A program made the translations under genes and the position numbers. The notes below the pieces were generated by a model. The model was not told the DNA's origin. It made no database searches and worked only from the letters and a program-made list of their open reading frames with translations. Shown here one piece after another: positions 1-13,059 of a stretch of DNA of 64,000 nucleotides. The stretch comes from Casuarius casuarius (taxonomy: Eukaryota > Chordata > Aves > Casuariiformes > Casuariidae). Each line of letters opens with the position of its first letter. The stretch's first letter is position 1. Where the stretch lies: positions 3,503,629-3,567,628 of the forward strand of contig PTFA01000055.1 in the NCBI GenBank assembly GCA_003342895.1, written 5' to 3'.

Positions 1-1294
1 GTCAGCTGTGCTGCCAGCTTCTGTGAAACATTTAATGCCACATTTAAGACATCTGTACAGCTGCAGTGAATCTGCAGAGAAAAGGCAAGACCGTACAGGC
101 TATTCACTGCATTTTAATAAGATTTGGGTTGTAGATTATAGCAAAGTGTTGCACTCTTACTGTGCAGTTGTCGCTTTGAAATCAGAGGACCAGAGCCTTG
201 GATGGGAGCCATAATGTAAATACCACAAAGAGAGGAGTGTAGAAACAGTGTTTAAAGCTCAGTTTTGCCTTCTCCTGCTGCTCAGTGCAAGCTGTTTCCC
301 TGTGCTGTGTTAGAACAGCTTGAAGTCATTCTGAAATTATGCTGGGTTGAGAGGGACACAAGTGACTGAGGCGAGGATGGGGGTCACATAAAAGCAACTC
401 ATTTTTATTTAACACTACCCACTTTGCATTACTGTTCTGGAAGTAAGCTTAAGTGCATGTCATAAGAAGCCAGAGCCATAAGGGGCTCTGTGCCATTTCA
501 GCATAATGCTTGTAGCAGTTAACACGTTATGGACAATGCACCCAGCTTTTACATGTGAAATGATGACATCAAGCAAAGCAGCATCCCTGGAGGATATGGA
601 TCTGTATTATGTTATTTCCCCCAATAGTCAGATAAGAAAAATGAATTAAGATGTTGGTTGCATTTGTTTTTAGTAGAGAAACTGCTTTTTCTGCTTTTAT
701 TTCTTTTCAATGTAGTTTAGGGCTAATCTTCTTCAGTCTATTCTGAACAAATATATTGTTCTCCTGTAATCATCTAGCTATTTTCTGGCTTAACCCAGTA
801 AGATTGTTTTATTACTCACTGTCTGTAAACAAATTCTTTCCACAGTTTTTAACTGTTATGGATTTATTTATTCATTAATCACAGTTTGAGAAATACAGAG
901 AACTGTCTCAATAAACTCAGTCGTCAACTCAGATGGGAGTTGTTGAGGGTATAATTTAGCAAACTTGTTTACTCTAAATAAGGATGGTGTCTAAGTGTGA
1001 AGAGTTATTACTTTCATGCCCATCAGTTTATTATTTAGGTATATTTATAAAAAGAAAAGGAAGTTAGGTCTGTCTTAGAAAATCAGTTGTTCTTTTCTGA
1101 CAGTGAGAATAAAATTTGGTAGATATTTTTGGCCCTTTTAGATTGGATACTATTGCCTTGGTTTTATTTTATTTGGAAATGCAGCCAACCCTGCAGAAAG
1201 GAATATGAATATGAAGATTTCTGTTTTTCCTTCCCTAGATGGCTTGGTCTGTCACATTGGCTAATTAAGCCTGTATTTTTTCAGCTTAATGAGT

Positions 1295-1352
1295 CATTCT
1301 AGGATGAGCTGAGCTAGATAACCTTGGAAGTGTCATATTTTATAATTCTGTT
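1295..1352 (+). mobile_element. Possible decayed CR1 3' end
   Basis: 'gatgagctgagctagataac' followed by 'ttataattctg' resembles the CR1 end 'gagttggactagatgacc...ttctatg' with many substitutions. It is short and weak and could be chance. Confidence 0.3.
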
Positions 1353-1744
1353 TCACCTATAATTACAACTCGTATTTCCTGCGGACTCATGAAGAGCCTT
1401 CTGGGACTGCTTATTTCTGGCTTCTTCTCTAAAGGATATTCAAATTCTAGTCATTGTAAGAGATGTTTTAAGTGCAATTTATTTGAACTGTAGTTTCTTC
1501 GGAGCAATCTCTACGTGTCTTCCCTATACAATGACTAGTGGCATGGAGTGCTGATATGAGATTAGAGTTCCTAGGTTTTAGTGGATATGATCCACTAAAT
1601 GTGGAGGCATCTGAGATGGCTTCACCTGCACTAGCTGTGAAGTGCCAGAGAGTGAAATGAGGAAGCATCACAGTGGGCTGAATGCAAATGAAAGATTCTT
1701 TTAACTGTATCAACAAAAGGAAACAAAGAAATTTCCTGGACAAG

Positions 1745-2375
1745 ATGGAATTTAGTAGTAAAAAGAAAGTTCAATAAGGAACTGGCTGATAGATGACAAG
1801 CTGTCTTGAAAGGAGAGGTCATCAGACTTGGAATGTATTGTGGAAATGTGTCAGGACTCAAGCAGTCAGCGATTTTAATAGTCAATAGGCACATGCTAAT
1901 AATATTTGTTAATGACAGGAAGTTAGGAGGTATTACCAGTATGGAAGAAGACCAGAATATCATACAGAAAAAAATAATGACTTTCAATAGTGACATAATA
2001 AAAATGGTATTTAACAGTTCCAAATTGTGCACTTTGGGAGCAATAACAAGAGATTAATCTATAAGGTAGAAGTTATTCAGTTAGCAACCACTGAAGAAAG
2101 GCACAATCTGGGTGTACAAGGGAGAGAAAGGATGACTATGAATCATCCTTCTGATGCCCAATGAAAAACAGTTAATACGTTCCTTGCATGTGCCTAGTAA
2201 AGCACTTCCAGAGGAAACAGAACTGCACCATTATCCAGTGCACTGGAGATACTTTGCATGGAAAGAAGAACTCAGATTGAAATGGGTGGAGAAAAGCACT
2301 ACTGTAGTGAGTAGGGGAACAGAAGGAAGTAGAAGGAAATTAAAAGCCTTTTTACTCTAGAAAAACAAAGGTAGA
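1745..2375 (+). mobile_element. Ancient CR1 LINE fragment, C-terminal RT region and downstream
   Basis: The stretch follows the order of the ancient amniote CR1 consensus as I remember it: 'aaggaactggctgatagatg', then 'taatatttgttaatgac', 'ttaggaggtattaccagtat', 'tttaacagttccaaa', 'gcactttgggagcaataaca', 'ctgggtgtac', 'aggatgactatgaatc', and finally a 'cagtgcactggagatac' block. These correspond to CR1 reverse-transcriptase motifs such as the aligned 'FND' and 'LGV' regions. Every frame carries stops and indels, so it is long dead. The plus orientation is co-directional with RAB3. The family is an inference from remembered consensus. Confidence 0.7.
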
Positions 2376-3544
2376 GAGTAGTCCTTAGTTTTTTGACAAG
2401 TAACTTTTTTCCAAAACGTATTTAATTTTGTCAAAAAAATTAATTCTCCACTGAGAAACAGTTTGGACAGAAAAAAAGTGTAGGCAAGCCTATTATTTAC
2501 ATGACATCAATGTGCTGTAGGAAGAAGTCTGTAACAAATGAGCAGTATATGCACTGACAGGCTGTATAAAACAGAGAGGCATTTAGAGAAGTGGACACTA
2601 GACATGAATTGCCTTAGAAAACAAGGAGTTGGGCTGACAAATGGGACATGCACTGTTCTGGATGCTTCCAGTTGCTTTCTCCCCAAACATACAGTAGAAA
2701 CTAATGCTTGTATGATATTTTGAATATGACAGTGGTCTTACTTATGGTACGTGAGATTCAAGTATTTGTCTTGCTTCATGTTCATGAGCCACCATCCTTC
2801 TTCCTGTGCTTTTTTAGGCCAAATTCCTTTTGTAAAGTCCATTCATGCAGGTGCTAAGAATGCTTTATTCACAGCACTCTACTTCAGACAGTTTAATGAA
2901 ATAAGGCGGTGTAATGGTGTAGTTAGCTGACTGCATCTCATAAGAGGGAGCTGGCGGCAGGTACAAAGAGTTATAAGAGAAGTGTGACTCCAGGGCTATC
3001 AAGAGGAAATCAATTTGGTCGTTGGATATGATCAGTTTGGCAGACAGAGAAACTCACTGGCCAGCAGCTGAGCATGAATGTGTCTATTTGCCATGTTGCA
3101 AGGAGTATAGCTTCTAAAAAGGGAGACAGACATTAAAAAGACAGCATAAAAAAGGGGAAAGGGGGTTATAGCTGCTTTAAATGGAAAGGCTGGGAAACCC
3201 AACATTGTGCTAATTAGAGGGGAAGAGAGAAAAGAGTGATGTGATTGAAGTATATGAGGAGTCCTGTGAAAATGAATGTCAGACCTGAAGCAAGAGAGTA
3301 ATTAACAGCCTCAAGGATAAAAAGACATTACAGAAAAGTCAGACAGTTCGGGAGAAATGCCTTTACGCTGAAGATAATGAATGCCATTATGATGGCACAG
3401 AAACAGGAGTCTTAAAAGTTAATGGAAGAAACGATGATAGAAGATGACATTTGTATGTAACATCCTTAATTGAACATCAGCTCTGGGGATTAAACCCAGT
3501 ATATTTAGAGCTAAAATCATGAGCTGTTCTTGCTTTATTTGAAA
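2376..3544. other. Unassigned DNA between two CR1 segments
   Basis: About 1.17 kb lying between the RT-derived CR1 segment and the CR1 3' tail. Purine-rich runs occur at 3110-3320. No open frame of note and no repeat family was recognised. It may be a later insertion into one CR1 copy, or ordinary sequence between two independent insertions. Confidence 0.4.
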
Positions 3545-3961
3545 GGCTAAGTCTGCTTACTCAGGAGCAGGCATAAGTTTCTTGAAGCAAACCACCCATT
3601 ATAAGGGCATCTATATAAACATGGAATCTCTTCAAAGATTCTGTCAATCCTATCCATGTAGTTAAGCTGTGGAACTCCTTGCTAAAGGACACTGCACATG
3701 CTAAAAGTTGACATGAGTTAAAGGAAGTCTGGGAAAATTCATGGAAGAGATATTCATACTTAAAGGCATAGAAACTACATCCAACTTGGGAAAATCACTG
3801 AGCTGCAGTTGGTTGGAAGTCACAAGTATGTTAAAAAGAACTATCACATATGTCCACCTTTCTGTCATAATTTTCCCTCAGCAATTGCTCATCAACACTA
3901 TCACAGAGGATACTGGCTAGATATACTTTTGGTCTAACCCAGCAGGACTGGTCTTATACAA
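3545..3961 (+). mobile_element. Ancient CR1 LINE fragment, 3' tail
   Basis: It carries 'ctgtggaactccttgc' at about 3668-3684 and 'aaattcatggaagagatatt' at about 3735. It ends with a decayed form of the amniote CR1 tail: 'gatactggctagatatac', then 'ttttggtctaacccagca', then 'ggtcttata' at about 3910-3960. This is the tail type shared with turtle and crocodile CR1, so the copy is old. It has the same orientation as the segment at 1745-2375 and could be the other half of that insertion. Confidence 0.72.
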
Positions 3962-4714
3962 ATTTTTGTTTACATTTAAAACAGATCAGTTCCTTGCTTT
4001 CTTTGAGGAAAAATCATCCCTGTGTTTTATGGAACTCCATTTCCCAGCTGGAAAAGTGCAAGAAGATTCAGTCACAGTCATTTTAGTACTCAGGCCTCTG
4101 TCACGTACAGATGAAAAATACTTTGAAATACTTATACCTGAATACTTAGTACTAAGAAAATAACAGGATCCAGGAAAATAGAAATTTCACCTGCCTGTCC
4201 CTCACAACAGGGTTTTTGTGAGAGCTGTCATGTAGTAATACACAAGTAATCCCAGGAGAGGTTGGAGATGAGGCATGACAGAACTGCAGTCTTCCTGTTT
4301 CCTCATGGCGAAGGGTGCAGGGATGGGAACTCGGTGGATTCCAGAAAACTTTCGTTAATAATCTTGGTGCTTTGATTCTCATTCTTAAAGGAAGACTAAA
4401 CTAAGAAGCTAAATTTGGTATAATTATCTTGCAGTTCTTGATAGGTTATTTGCTAGCTTTCTTTTACTAAGTTGTAAATTTTTTTTACTTCTTTTTAGGC
4501 CTCTGAAATCAGTCTGTTCCCTGATGAGTTCCTTTAGAAATGCCAGGCCTCTTGCCAATGCAGTGATTCTTAAGCTTTCATGTTTGGGCCTATGGTGTTC
4601 TGTAGGATAGCCAGAAGTGGTCTGTGAAAAGACTTTAAATTAACAAATAGAATATATTCACACACATGCAAGTAAGGAAATAGAATGCGGGAATAAGAAT
4701 AATAGTTTACATTG

Positions 4715-4754
4715 TTTGGTTAGAAATAAAACCTGTATTTGGTTAGAAATAAAA
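4715..4754. repeat. 17-bp direct duplication, 23-bp period
   Basis: The 17-mer tttggttagaaataaaa occurs at 4715-4731 and exactly again at 4738-4754. It is a small local tandem duplication with no other feature. Confidence 0.85.
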
Positions 4755-6818
4755 ACTCTTGTGAGGCATCTCAGAAAAAGACATTGAGTAACCCCAATTT
4801 AGAAATCCCTGTTTTCCATCTACAAACATAAGAACATATAAGAGCTACTTGGCTTACAATAGACATTTTCCCTTGAGCTCTTATTTACCTTTTTATTCTT
4901 CCTTTGTGAATGCTATGAAATAGTCATAGCACAGCATAGCCCTTGGGATTTAATTCTTCAGTGTTTTCCATTTTGTATGGCCAGCTAGGATGTGAAACAG
5001 AATTGTATGGCTTTCCTTATGTTTGCATATAAAAGAATAATTAAATACGGACACCTTCTTTATAGGAGTGGGAACAGATTTTCAAGAAAGACTGGTTTGG
5101 GTAAGGGAATTGATGCATTTTGCACATATTCTAGAAAGATGCTAGAAACTGTTTCTACTGACAATGATGAACATATGTTCATCTAATACATCTTTCGTCT
5201 TAGCCCAAACACTGTGGAAAGCAGAGTTTCCAGCACACAGCGTTATTACCACACAAGGAGTTTCAAACACAAAGCAATGACACAGGAGTACAGCATGGCA
5301 GCTTTTGCGTAGTAGAAAGGGAGTCAATGTTCTTCTAAACCCTTTTAAGTTTTTGTTTTTTTTTTTTTAACCTGATTTACCTCTGTGTCGTGGAGTGAGA
5401 ACATAAAGAAGACTCAGCAGGTTTGCCTTAATTTACAGCCAAACTCCAGATAAGCTCTGCTTTGTGCAAGGACAAATCTGATTTTTTTTCCCTATGTACG
5501 GAAGTTCTTAGGAATGGAAATGGCACAGTTCTGCAGGGCAGGAGAATTTACTTCCTACAGCTGTTTCTCTCTGATTATGCAAAAAGGTGCCTGTGTTAAC
5601 ACTCTGCCCAGGCGTAAGTTTCAGCAGACCAAAATGAATGTCTGGCTTTTCTGAGAGCTTGGGTTTTCAAGATTAGCATTGATCTTTTACTAGGCCTCTT
5701 TATTTTGGAAGCATATAGTTAAATCCTCAGGTATAGTCTATCTGCACAAAGATATCTTGTTTAGCATGTTTATAAACATGGCCTATGTAGAAAGAAATTT
5801 AAATGCTGGAAGCTCCTTTTATCTTAGCAGTTTAAAAAATGGATAGGACCACCAACATAAAAAGTCCATTTGGTATAATTTCCATTGATTTGTCTCATTA
5901 AATATAGCTCTAAACCTAGCTAATGTAGGATTCCTTTTTTTTCTGACATCCTTGTGGATTTGGTCAGTGGTGTCTGAAAAAGGGTTTTAAATGTGGCTGA
6001 CTGATTCATAGCTTTTTTTTTTTTGCTTTTTCCTTCCTTTTTTTTTTTTTTAAATCACATATCACTTTTCAGAACAGAACAGATCCTCCTCTATGGCAAA
6101 CCTCTTCCAAGTCTGAAAGAGCTGATGCTGAATTACGGTGATTCATCTGCTTGGTAACCCAAATTATATCTCCAGGGCTGCCAGACTTTTAGCATTTTGG
6201 AGATTAATGGGTTCTGTTTTCTGTTTCTGGAAGGGATTTTGAAGTCTGGCTTTGAATTATCTAAGGAGGCAAGAAATAATTTTAACAACCATTCACATCC
6301 TTGAAGGTCTTCATCCATCTCATTAGCAGCCTTCCATCCAGAATTGAATCACCTGTGAATCTAACTTAGCAATTACACCGTCATTTGCATGTCCCACACA
6401 AAAACATAGCTGAACTTTCTAAAAGTAAGTCGGGATTTAGGAAAGATTTTAGATTTATCACAGCACTGAAACACGTGAGTTTGACAACACTATATTAATT
6501 TAAGATCTCCCAGTTTTATCAGTTGCTGTGACTGTCAGCAGGTATATTATTGTAGGAAAGTCAAACTTTGACTATTACGCCAGAAGATATTTTCTTCTCT
6601 CCGGTGTAACTAAATGGAGTGATGTTTTCTGAACAGGTCCTGATGAGATTTCCACTCTGATTTCTAAATCCAATAAGCTTGCAGACAGAACTTCCAAACC
6701 TACTGATGTTTGCTCCCCAGTAGTCAAACCAGAAAGGCTTCAGAAAAGTATGCAATAGCAACTTCTCTTTTATCTCTGTTGGAATTTTAAGTAACTTTTA
6801 TACTTAGAGGCAGATTGT

Positions 6819-6906
6819 CAGTTGATATACATCAGTTGATATACATCAGTTGATATACATCAGTTGATATACATCAGTTGATATACATCAGTTGATATAC
6901 ATCAGT
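6819..6906. repeat. 14-bp minisatellite, six perfect copies
   Basis: The unit cagttgatatacat is repeated head to tail six times without a mismatch, followed by the first four bases of a seventh copy. Perfect identity against a decayed background implies recent expansion or ongoing length change. Confidence 0.97.
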
Positions 6907-9900
6907 TTTATCCCCTTGAAGTCAAATGAGTTAAGCTAAGATGAAGAACCAGTCTTTATATTGAAAAGTGATGGAGGAAGATGTAAAAAAGAAGTGAATC
7001 AGAAACTTAAAGTGGGTTTCATCTAATTTATCTTTTAGTCAGTAAGAGCTAGATATCTGCTCTAAGCTAGTAGTTTATGATGGCTCTATAACCAGTGGCC
7101 AGGGACAGACATCTTCAGAAGCATTTAACATTCTGTGCTAAAATACATCTCTAAAAAAAAAAAAAATTCCCCCTAAAAATATCCCTTTTGGATAGTGGTG
7201 TGCTCTGCTAAACTGACTATGTGGTGGGCCTAAGTTACAGAAAACTAGATGATTAAATTTTAGATGGCTGGATCCTACCCTTAGCAACTGGAAAACAAAG
7301 GGGAGGCTTTGATAGCAAGAGGAGCGAGTGGATGAGAGATCACTCCTGTTTTTGTCATTCTTTTTCATATTTTTTGCAAAAATCTGTAGGCTGTAAATTA
7401 ATGACCGCCAGACCACTTTGGACAGGCTGTGAACAGTTTAAATGATATTAAGGAGGCAGAGAGTAGCCAATGAAACAGTATTATGCATGAAGAAACTTTT
7501 TTTAGTTGGATGCCAATGGTGCGATGATGCCAGCTTTTAATAACGTTAAGGCATTTTTTTTTTTTATTAGAACCAGATGCCTATGTCCTCATTCTGACTT
7601 TCACTCTCTGGTGAAGAAAAGGGTTTTGCAGAAGGGGACTAGAGATGAGTACTAATCTTTGCTAGCTGGGAAAGTCTGGAGACAAAAGACATAACTATGC
7701 CAGCTTTGCTGAATTTTTGAGGAAGGGGAAAAAGGCAGTATTTTTAAGCAAAGCAACAAAACTTTTCCTCATCCCACAGTATATATGGATAGAGGCTTGT
7801 ATGTGTTTTATGGAAAAAAGTTACCTTTCTGATTTGGTCCGATGCCTTGGCAGAGACCCAATGATTGCATTTTATTGTAACTGTGGGTCTAGCTTCAGAA
7901 ACACCTTTGTGACAGAATCCAGACTATTCTAGAAAGTCTCTTTATTTATGGTCTAGAATATTTTATTGATGCTATATTTTTCTTAAAAGCCAGAGAACTG
8001 AGAATGGGACTGGTAAAATTCATTTTGGATTGAGATCATGTTTTCCACAGTCCTTAGAGGCTTGCTTGAAATACCTGTTGCAAGCAGACAAATTTAAGAT
8101 CTGTACACTGCTAATCATCTCCATTGGTGCTGTCTGTGACGAATGCTTCCCATCAACTATGTCAATAAATATTAATGAATGAAGAGGCTACATTTTCTTA
8201 GTTTGCTATTTTATCAAGCATTTTTGAGCAAATTTTTCATAAGCAAATACTACTTTTCTTACCTTCAGTGGTGTAGTAAAGAACTTGCTAAGGAGGTTAT
8301 ATGGTTTCTTGAGCTTTTTTTTTTTTCTTTTTCTTCTTTAAATGACAATTTTTAAAACAGCTTCTAAAAGTTGTTGTCTTCTACCAACCTCTTCTGCCAA
8401 CGGGTATGTTAGGATATTTGGAAAAGGATCACATAGAGTTTTCCAATGGGACATGAGCCATGCAGCCTGAGGAATCGTGGAACAATAACTAAGATCAAGA
8501 CAGAACTTTAAAGGGAACTGGCAAGAGTTTCCTAGTCTTCTGCTGTTATCTATGTAAGTGAGCAGGGATCTGTGCTTCATAACCATAGCTTAGGAAAAAG
8601 ATATGTAATTAATTCTCATAGCAGTAAGTTCTGCTCGCCAATCCATTTTCTTTCTGATTTGTTTATATTTGTTAGAGAACATTATGCAATGCCTGCTGCC
8701 ATTCTTTTCACTGTTAATTAGCTGGACTGTAATTCAATTGTCCCTTATATTCTTCTGCATTAGAAATCTTAAATAGAATTTTTCTCTAAAAGCCAGGCAT
8801 TTCCCTTGAATACAAGCCAGAATTTTGCAACATATGTCTTAAGTAAATGAGCTACATGTGAGACTAATCATTTAGAGTTTCTCTTTTCCAGTCCTTAATA
8901 GGCCTTGGCACAAATCTACACATCACTGTGTCTTTTCAAAATAATTGCTGGGGCTTTTCAAAGGGGAAATTTGTAACTTGTTTTTGTTATTTGGCCTCCA
9001 TGACAATAACCTACTCACTTGCATGAAAGTAACATACTTGCCTCTACCATCCATGAGTATCTGTTCAAGAGAAACTGTGTTCTTTGTCTTTTACTTCCTC
9101 CTGCTTCCTTCCTTGCTCCTGCAGGAACTTCCAGTAGTACAATCACACGCAACAGAAAAGCCTAACTTTTAGTCTTAGGCCTCAGTTCTTCAGCCTTTAC
9201 ATGAGTGATCCCCAGTCACATAAATTAGACTATTACAAGTGAAGAGGTTACTCAGGTAAATAAAGACTGAAAGATCAGCTCTATATCATATACCCCTTTG
9301 ACTTCTGCATCTGCAATCATTCAGCTTCAAATTTTGCCATCAACTTGTCTCATTTGAGTCATGGCTAAATGCATTTCTACCTAGTAATAATTAATTCCTG
9401 GTGGCAGCTGCCTGTTTTCAAATCACATTCTGTACCCATGTGCCTGCAACACATGTAGCTAATTACGGCAGAGGACCTGGAAATGTTATTACAGTGCAAC
9501 CACTTAGAGACTTTCGTTAATTTTATAGAGAGCTACCTGTGATCAGTTATGGTTCCTGCTTAGCACGTTCTGCACAGAATTGAGTTTGCTTAGAGAAAAA
9601 TTACAAGGAATGATTAACCTTGAGAAAGCTTTTTACACTGTGAAGGAAAAGAATGCGTGAGGAACTTCAGAAATGGGCAAAGCTCTTTTATACTAAGATC
9701 CCATATTTCTGAGGTGTCTAGTTTGTAAATCTTGTCTACTGATAGAATATCTGAAATCTCAATGTTGTGTGTTAACTGAACTTATATGTTCATTTCTTCT
9801 TATTACTTATCCTAAAATTTTTCTGTATGATTGGCAAAGTATGTTAATGCTCTTTGGGTTCCCTATTGAGTGTTTGAGAAAGGAAGTAGGATGAATAACA

Positions 9901-10009
9901 TTAGCTGAGGGGTGCACTTACAGACCAGACAAATATCACTGAACCTCTTGCACTCTCCTAGTTGCTGGGAACAGGTCTGTAGCAATAAGTAGTGGCATCT
10001 TCCTTGCTA

Positions 10010-10085
10010 TATTTACTGAAGGACTGAGGCACAAAAGATTATCACAATTTGCCTAGGATTACAGAGTAGAACTGTCATTCCTCAG
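10010..10085 (+). mobile_element. MIR-like SINE fragment
   Basis: 'actgaggcacaaaag' followed by 'aatttgcctaggattacaga' and 'gtagaactg' parallels the MIR core/3' region (gaggcacagagaggttaag, cttgcccaaggtcacacagc, gtggcagagc). The order and spacing fit. Divergence is high, as expected for an amniote-age SINE in a bird. Confidence 0.5.
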
Positions 10086-11929
10086 CTTTCCTTTTGCTCT
10101 TTGACATTGTTTCTTCCCATTTCCATTAATTTTTCAAAACACCTGTGAAGTAATCAGCATATGGACTTTCTGTGTGATTGCTAATGAGCTTATTAAAAGC
10201 TACAGTACAAAATTACAGTTGAAAGTGATTTTGCCTTACTTTACAATGGGCTTTTAGTTAGCTGCAAGCACTTGATGAAATACTGTAGCTTAATAACTTT
10301 GCAATGTGAAAAACTCTCCAAAGATATTTGCAAATGGAGAATTCAGTGGGCAAGTTGTACATACTTTGGCAGAGCAGTTTGATAACTTTCATTTAGAGCA
10401 AAATTTCTCCCCAGGCTACTGCTTAGAGAACATGATAGCTATCACAGTCCTGGTGATAAAATAATGGATGCTATAGATGTTAATTAGACTTACATAGTAC
10501 ATAGATATTGGGTTAGCTCTTTATAATATCAGTCTTAATTATATAATGACAACTTGATATCAGAACATGGGACTATTTAATTAGCAAAGAATTTCTAGCT
10601 AAGTTCCCAAAGATTTTATTAAACATAGAATGGCAAAAGTCACTGAACTGTTTTTACTGTGCTAAAGTAAAAGACAAATTTCCGTGTAGGCCAATACTTG
10701 AGAAAAAAGGACAACTAGGAAACAGGAAGATTTCTTTCAATAACTCTGTTTTACTTTAGAAAACTACAATCCATGTGCAAGTGTTCTGCTTTGTGTTCCT
10801 GTGTTACTTTCCCTTTTGCCTTTCAAGACTTTATGTTGAGTGAATCAGTTTAGTTTGTGTTGCTGACTGTAATCTAAAAATGTTTGTTACTTACTTTTTT
10901 TTTTTCTTCTTAACGGCCAAACTCTGCAATGGCAGGAATCGGGTGGACCTAAGTGGTTCATAGATTACATTGCTTCTACTTTACATGCTTCTACTTTAGT
11001 ATTCTGGGTACCTCTTAAATTTAAAATTAAAAGCAAGTGTCATGCTAGGATCTCCAAATGTTGCTAAACATCATTGCCATATACATTTTAAATAGAAATA
11101 TCTCTGGTTCTATTTTTAGTCCTCGAATTATCCACTTGGGGTGATGTTGGGTTGCTGTCTTGTGGTATAGGCAGACCAAGCAATGACATGCCTGGTGTTG
11201 AGGCTTTCCCCTTATTTCATCTTCTAGAGCCTGTACTATGGAGATAGTGAGCAGATGAATTCATGAAGTAGAAGACAACAGTATACAGTGGACAGACACA
11301 CAAGGCTAAGCTCAGCACTGTTATAACCAGAGGCCCTTCTGTTGGTTTAAGAGTTCCGCACACTTATCTGTGGGCTGAATTTGGCCTTTAGTCTCATAAA
11401 AATGAAAGAAATATTTATTCTCTGCTATTCTCTACAGATTGATTAGAGAAATGAAACATACCCAAGATTTCTGATCTGAAAGAAAAATGGATGGGAAAAT
11501 TTTTACGATGAAAGAGACAAGAGGTGCTACTCCTCACACATCCTGTCAGCTTTTGATGTTCCTGAATTACAGGTCTCTGATAGTACAGCTCTGACACATT
11601 AGGAACCTGTGACCCAGAATCGTTCCAAAGGTTGATAGCCAGGAAGCGGCAACCACAGGAAGTCCAATAACTGCTTGAATCCAAAAAGAAATTTGAGCTA
11701 GTGTAACAGGAAGTGTGACAGAGAAAGTGCATCTAAAGCTGAAGCAGATGGGTGTGGGGGATACATGTGAAAGCTGGTTGTCAGGTTCTCCAAGCTGCCA
11801 ACTGCTCAAGAGTTTGCACTGTAAATCGGATACACTGGAACAACCAAGTTATTATTGTTAGGTGTAAATTAGAGCTGCTTTTCATGTTTTTTTTATTTCT
11901 TAAGGTACCTGGAGGCCATTAGGGGTTGC

Positions 11930-12367
11930 CAAATCCAGTAGTCTGATAGAGATGAGGCTGCCAGAGCTCCACATCCCGAGGTCCAGCCAGTAGCTAGGCT
12001 GAGCATATATTCCCAACAGGCACATATGCACACATGCAGATAATACACAGAGACATTATACACAGATTGACAGATCAACACGGAGAGAAGACACAACACT
12101 TATACAAACACAAATAGCACCAATAGCCTCATCCAGTTCCCCTTTCTGGTTGATCAGGATGAAAACGCATTAGTAGAATACATATACATACGCATATATA
12201 TGTACAGTATGAATCCCTCCAGTATCTGGGCTTAGATACTCAGTCTATCTGGTAGCTGGCCCCTGATTCCCCAGGTCTCCCCTGTTGCTAATACCTGAAC
12301 ATATGAGCCCCTGAGGCTCACAGCCCCACTCCAGTTGCTGGAACTCAGACCTATGAGCGCGCATGCG

Positions 12368-12415
<48 letters not shown>

Positions 12416-12830
12416 CCCTCCAGTAACTGGCCTTAGACACTAAGTCTATCCAGTAATTGGATAGCCAGGTCTCCCAGTTACCTCATGCATATGCACAGGC
12501 ACACATGCAAATGGGTCTCTCCAGTAGCTGGTCCAGATTGCAACCTTACCAGTAGCCAAGCCCCAGACCCCACAGTCTTTCCTGTAGCTGGCTTGGACCC
12601 CCTAGCCTCTCCAGTATCCAGCCTGGACTTATGGCTGGTACAACACTTGGCTCCCAAGCCTCTTATCCTTGCCAGCTAGTCCATCCTGATGTTTGCTAGC
12701 AATTACATGTTGACGTACATACCCACATAATATGCATGCACTCTGGCCTCTCCGTTTGCTGGCACCACAGACACACGGTCTAACGCTTGTGGTCCTCACT
12801 ACAATGGCTGGCACTTAAACAGCCATACAC
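11930..12830 (-). repeat. Degenerate repeat array with core CCAGTAGCTGG
   Basis: The core recurs imperfectly: 'ccagccagtagctagg' (~11982), 'ctccagtatctggg' (~12218), 'tctggtagctggc' (~12248), 'ctccagttgctgga' (~12330), 'ctccagtaactggc' (~12419), 'tccagtaattgga' (~12449), 'ctccagtagctggt' (~12519), 'accagtagccaag' (~12548), 'cctgtagctggct' (~12580) and 'ctccagtatccag' (~12607). Short 'cccagac', 'cacagtc' and 'ggtctccc' tags lie between them. Spacing varies from about 28 to 100 bp, so it is decayed rather than a regular satellite. Confidence 0.65.
12356..12413. repeat. (GC)n-(AC)n alternating purine-pyrimidine tract
   Basis: The stretch runs from gcgcgcatgcgcgcgcgcgc straight into (ac)n. Strict purine-pyrimidine alternation lasts nearly 60 bp, with GC steps that favour Z-DNA. 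It lies inside the LTR-associated repeat array. Confidence 0.95.
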
Positions 12831-12884
12831 ACACATGCAGACAGAGTAGAGAGCTCCCCACATGGACAATAGTTACAAATGGAG

Positions 12885-12890
12885 TTTAAT
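12885..12890 (-). terminator. ATTAAA poly(A) signal of the LTR
   Basis: Plus-strand tttaat reads ATTAAA on the minus strand, downstream of the TATA-like box in the element's orientation. Confidence 0.4.
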
Positions 12891-12976
12891 GATAAGACAG
12901 GACAGATAGGCGATCAGGCACAGGGAATGGCCAGGCAACTGTACTGACCAGCAATCTGTTTATGGACAACTGGCCA

Positions 12977-12986
12977 CTTTTTATCC
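12977..12986 (-). promoter_or_regulatory. TATA-like box of the LTR
   Basis: The minus strand reads GGATAAAAAG, about 90 bp before an ATTAAA signal. The spacing suits an LTR with a short R region. Activity is unknown. Confidence 0.4.
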
Positions 12987-13059
12987 TCTTATTCCTCTAT
13001 TTTCCTCATGCTTGTTCCTCCCCAAATCACCCTGATCCCTTTCCCTGCTTTTTGTCCTT

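Noticed and set aside
12629..12814. Short frames within the LTR-associated repeat array
   Set aside because: They follow the repeat periodicity and encode no gag, pol or env-like motif.
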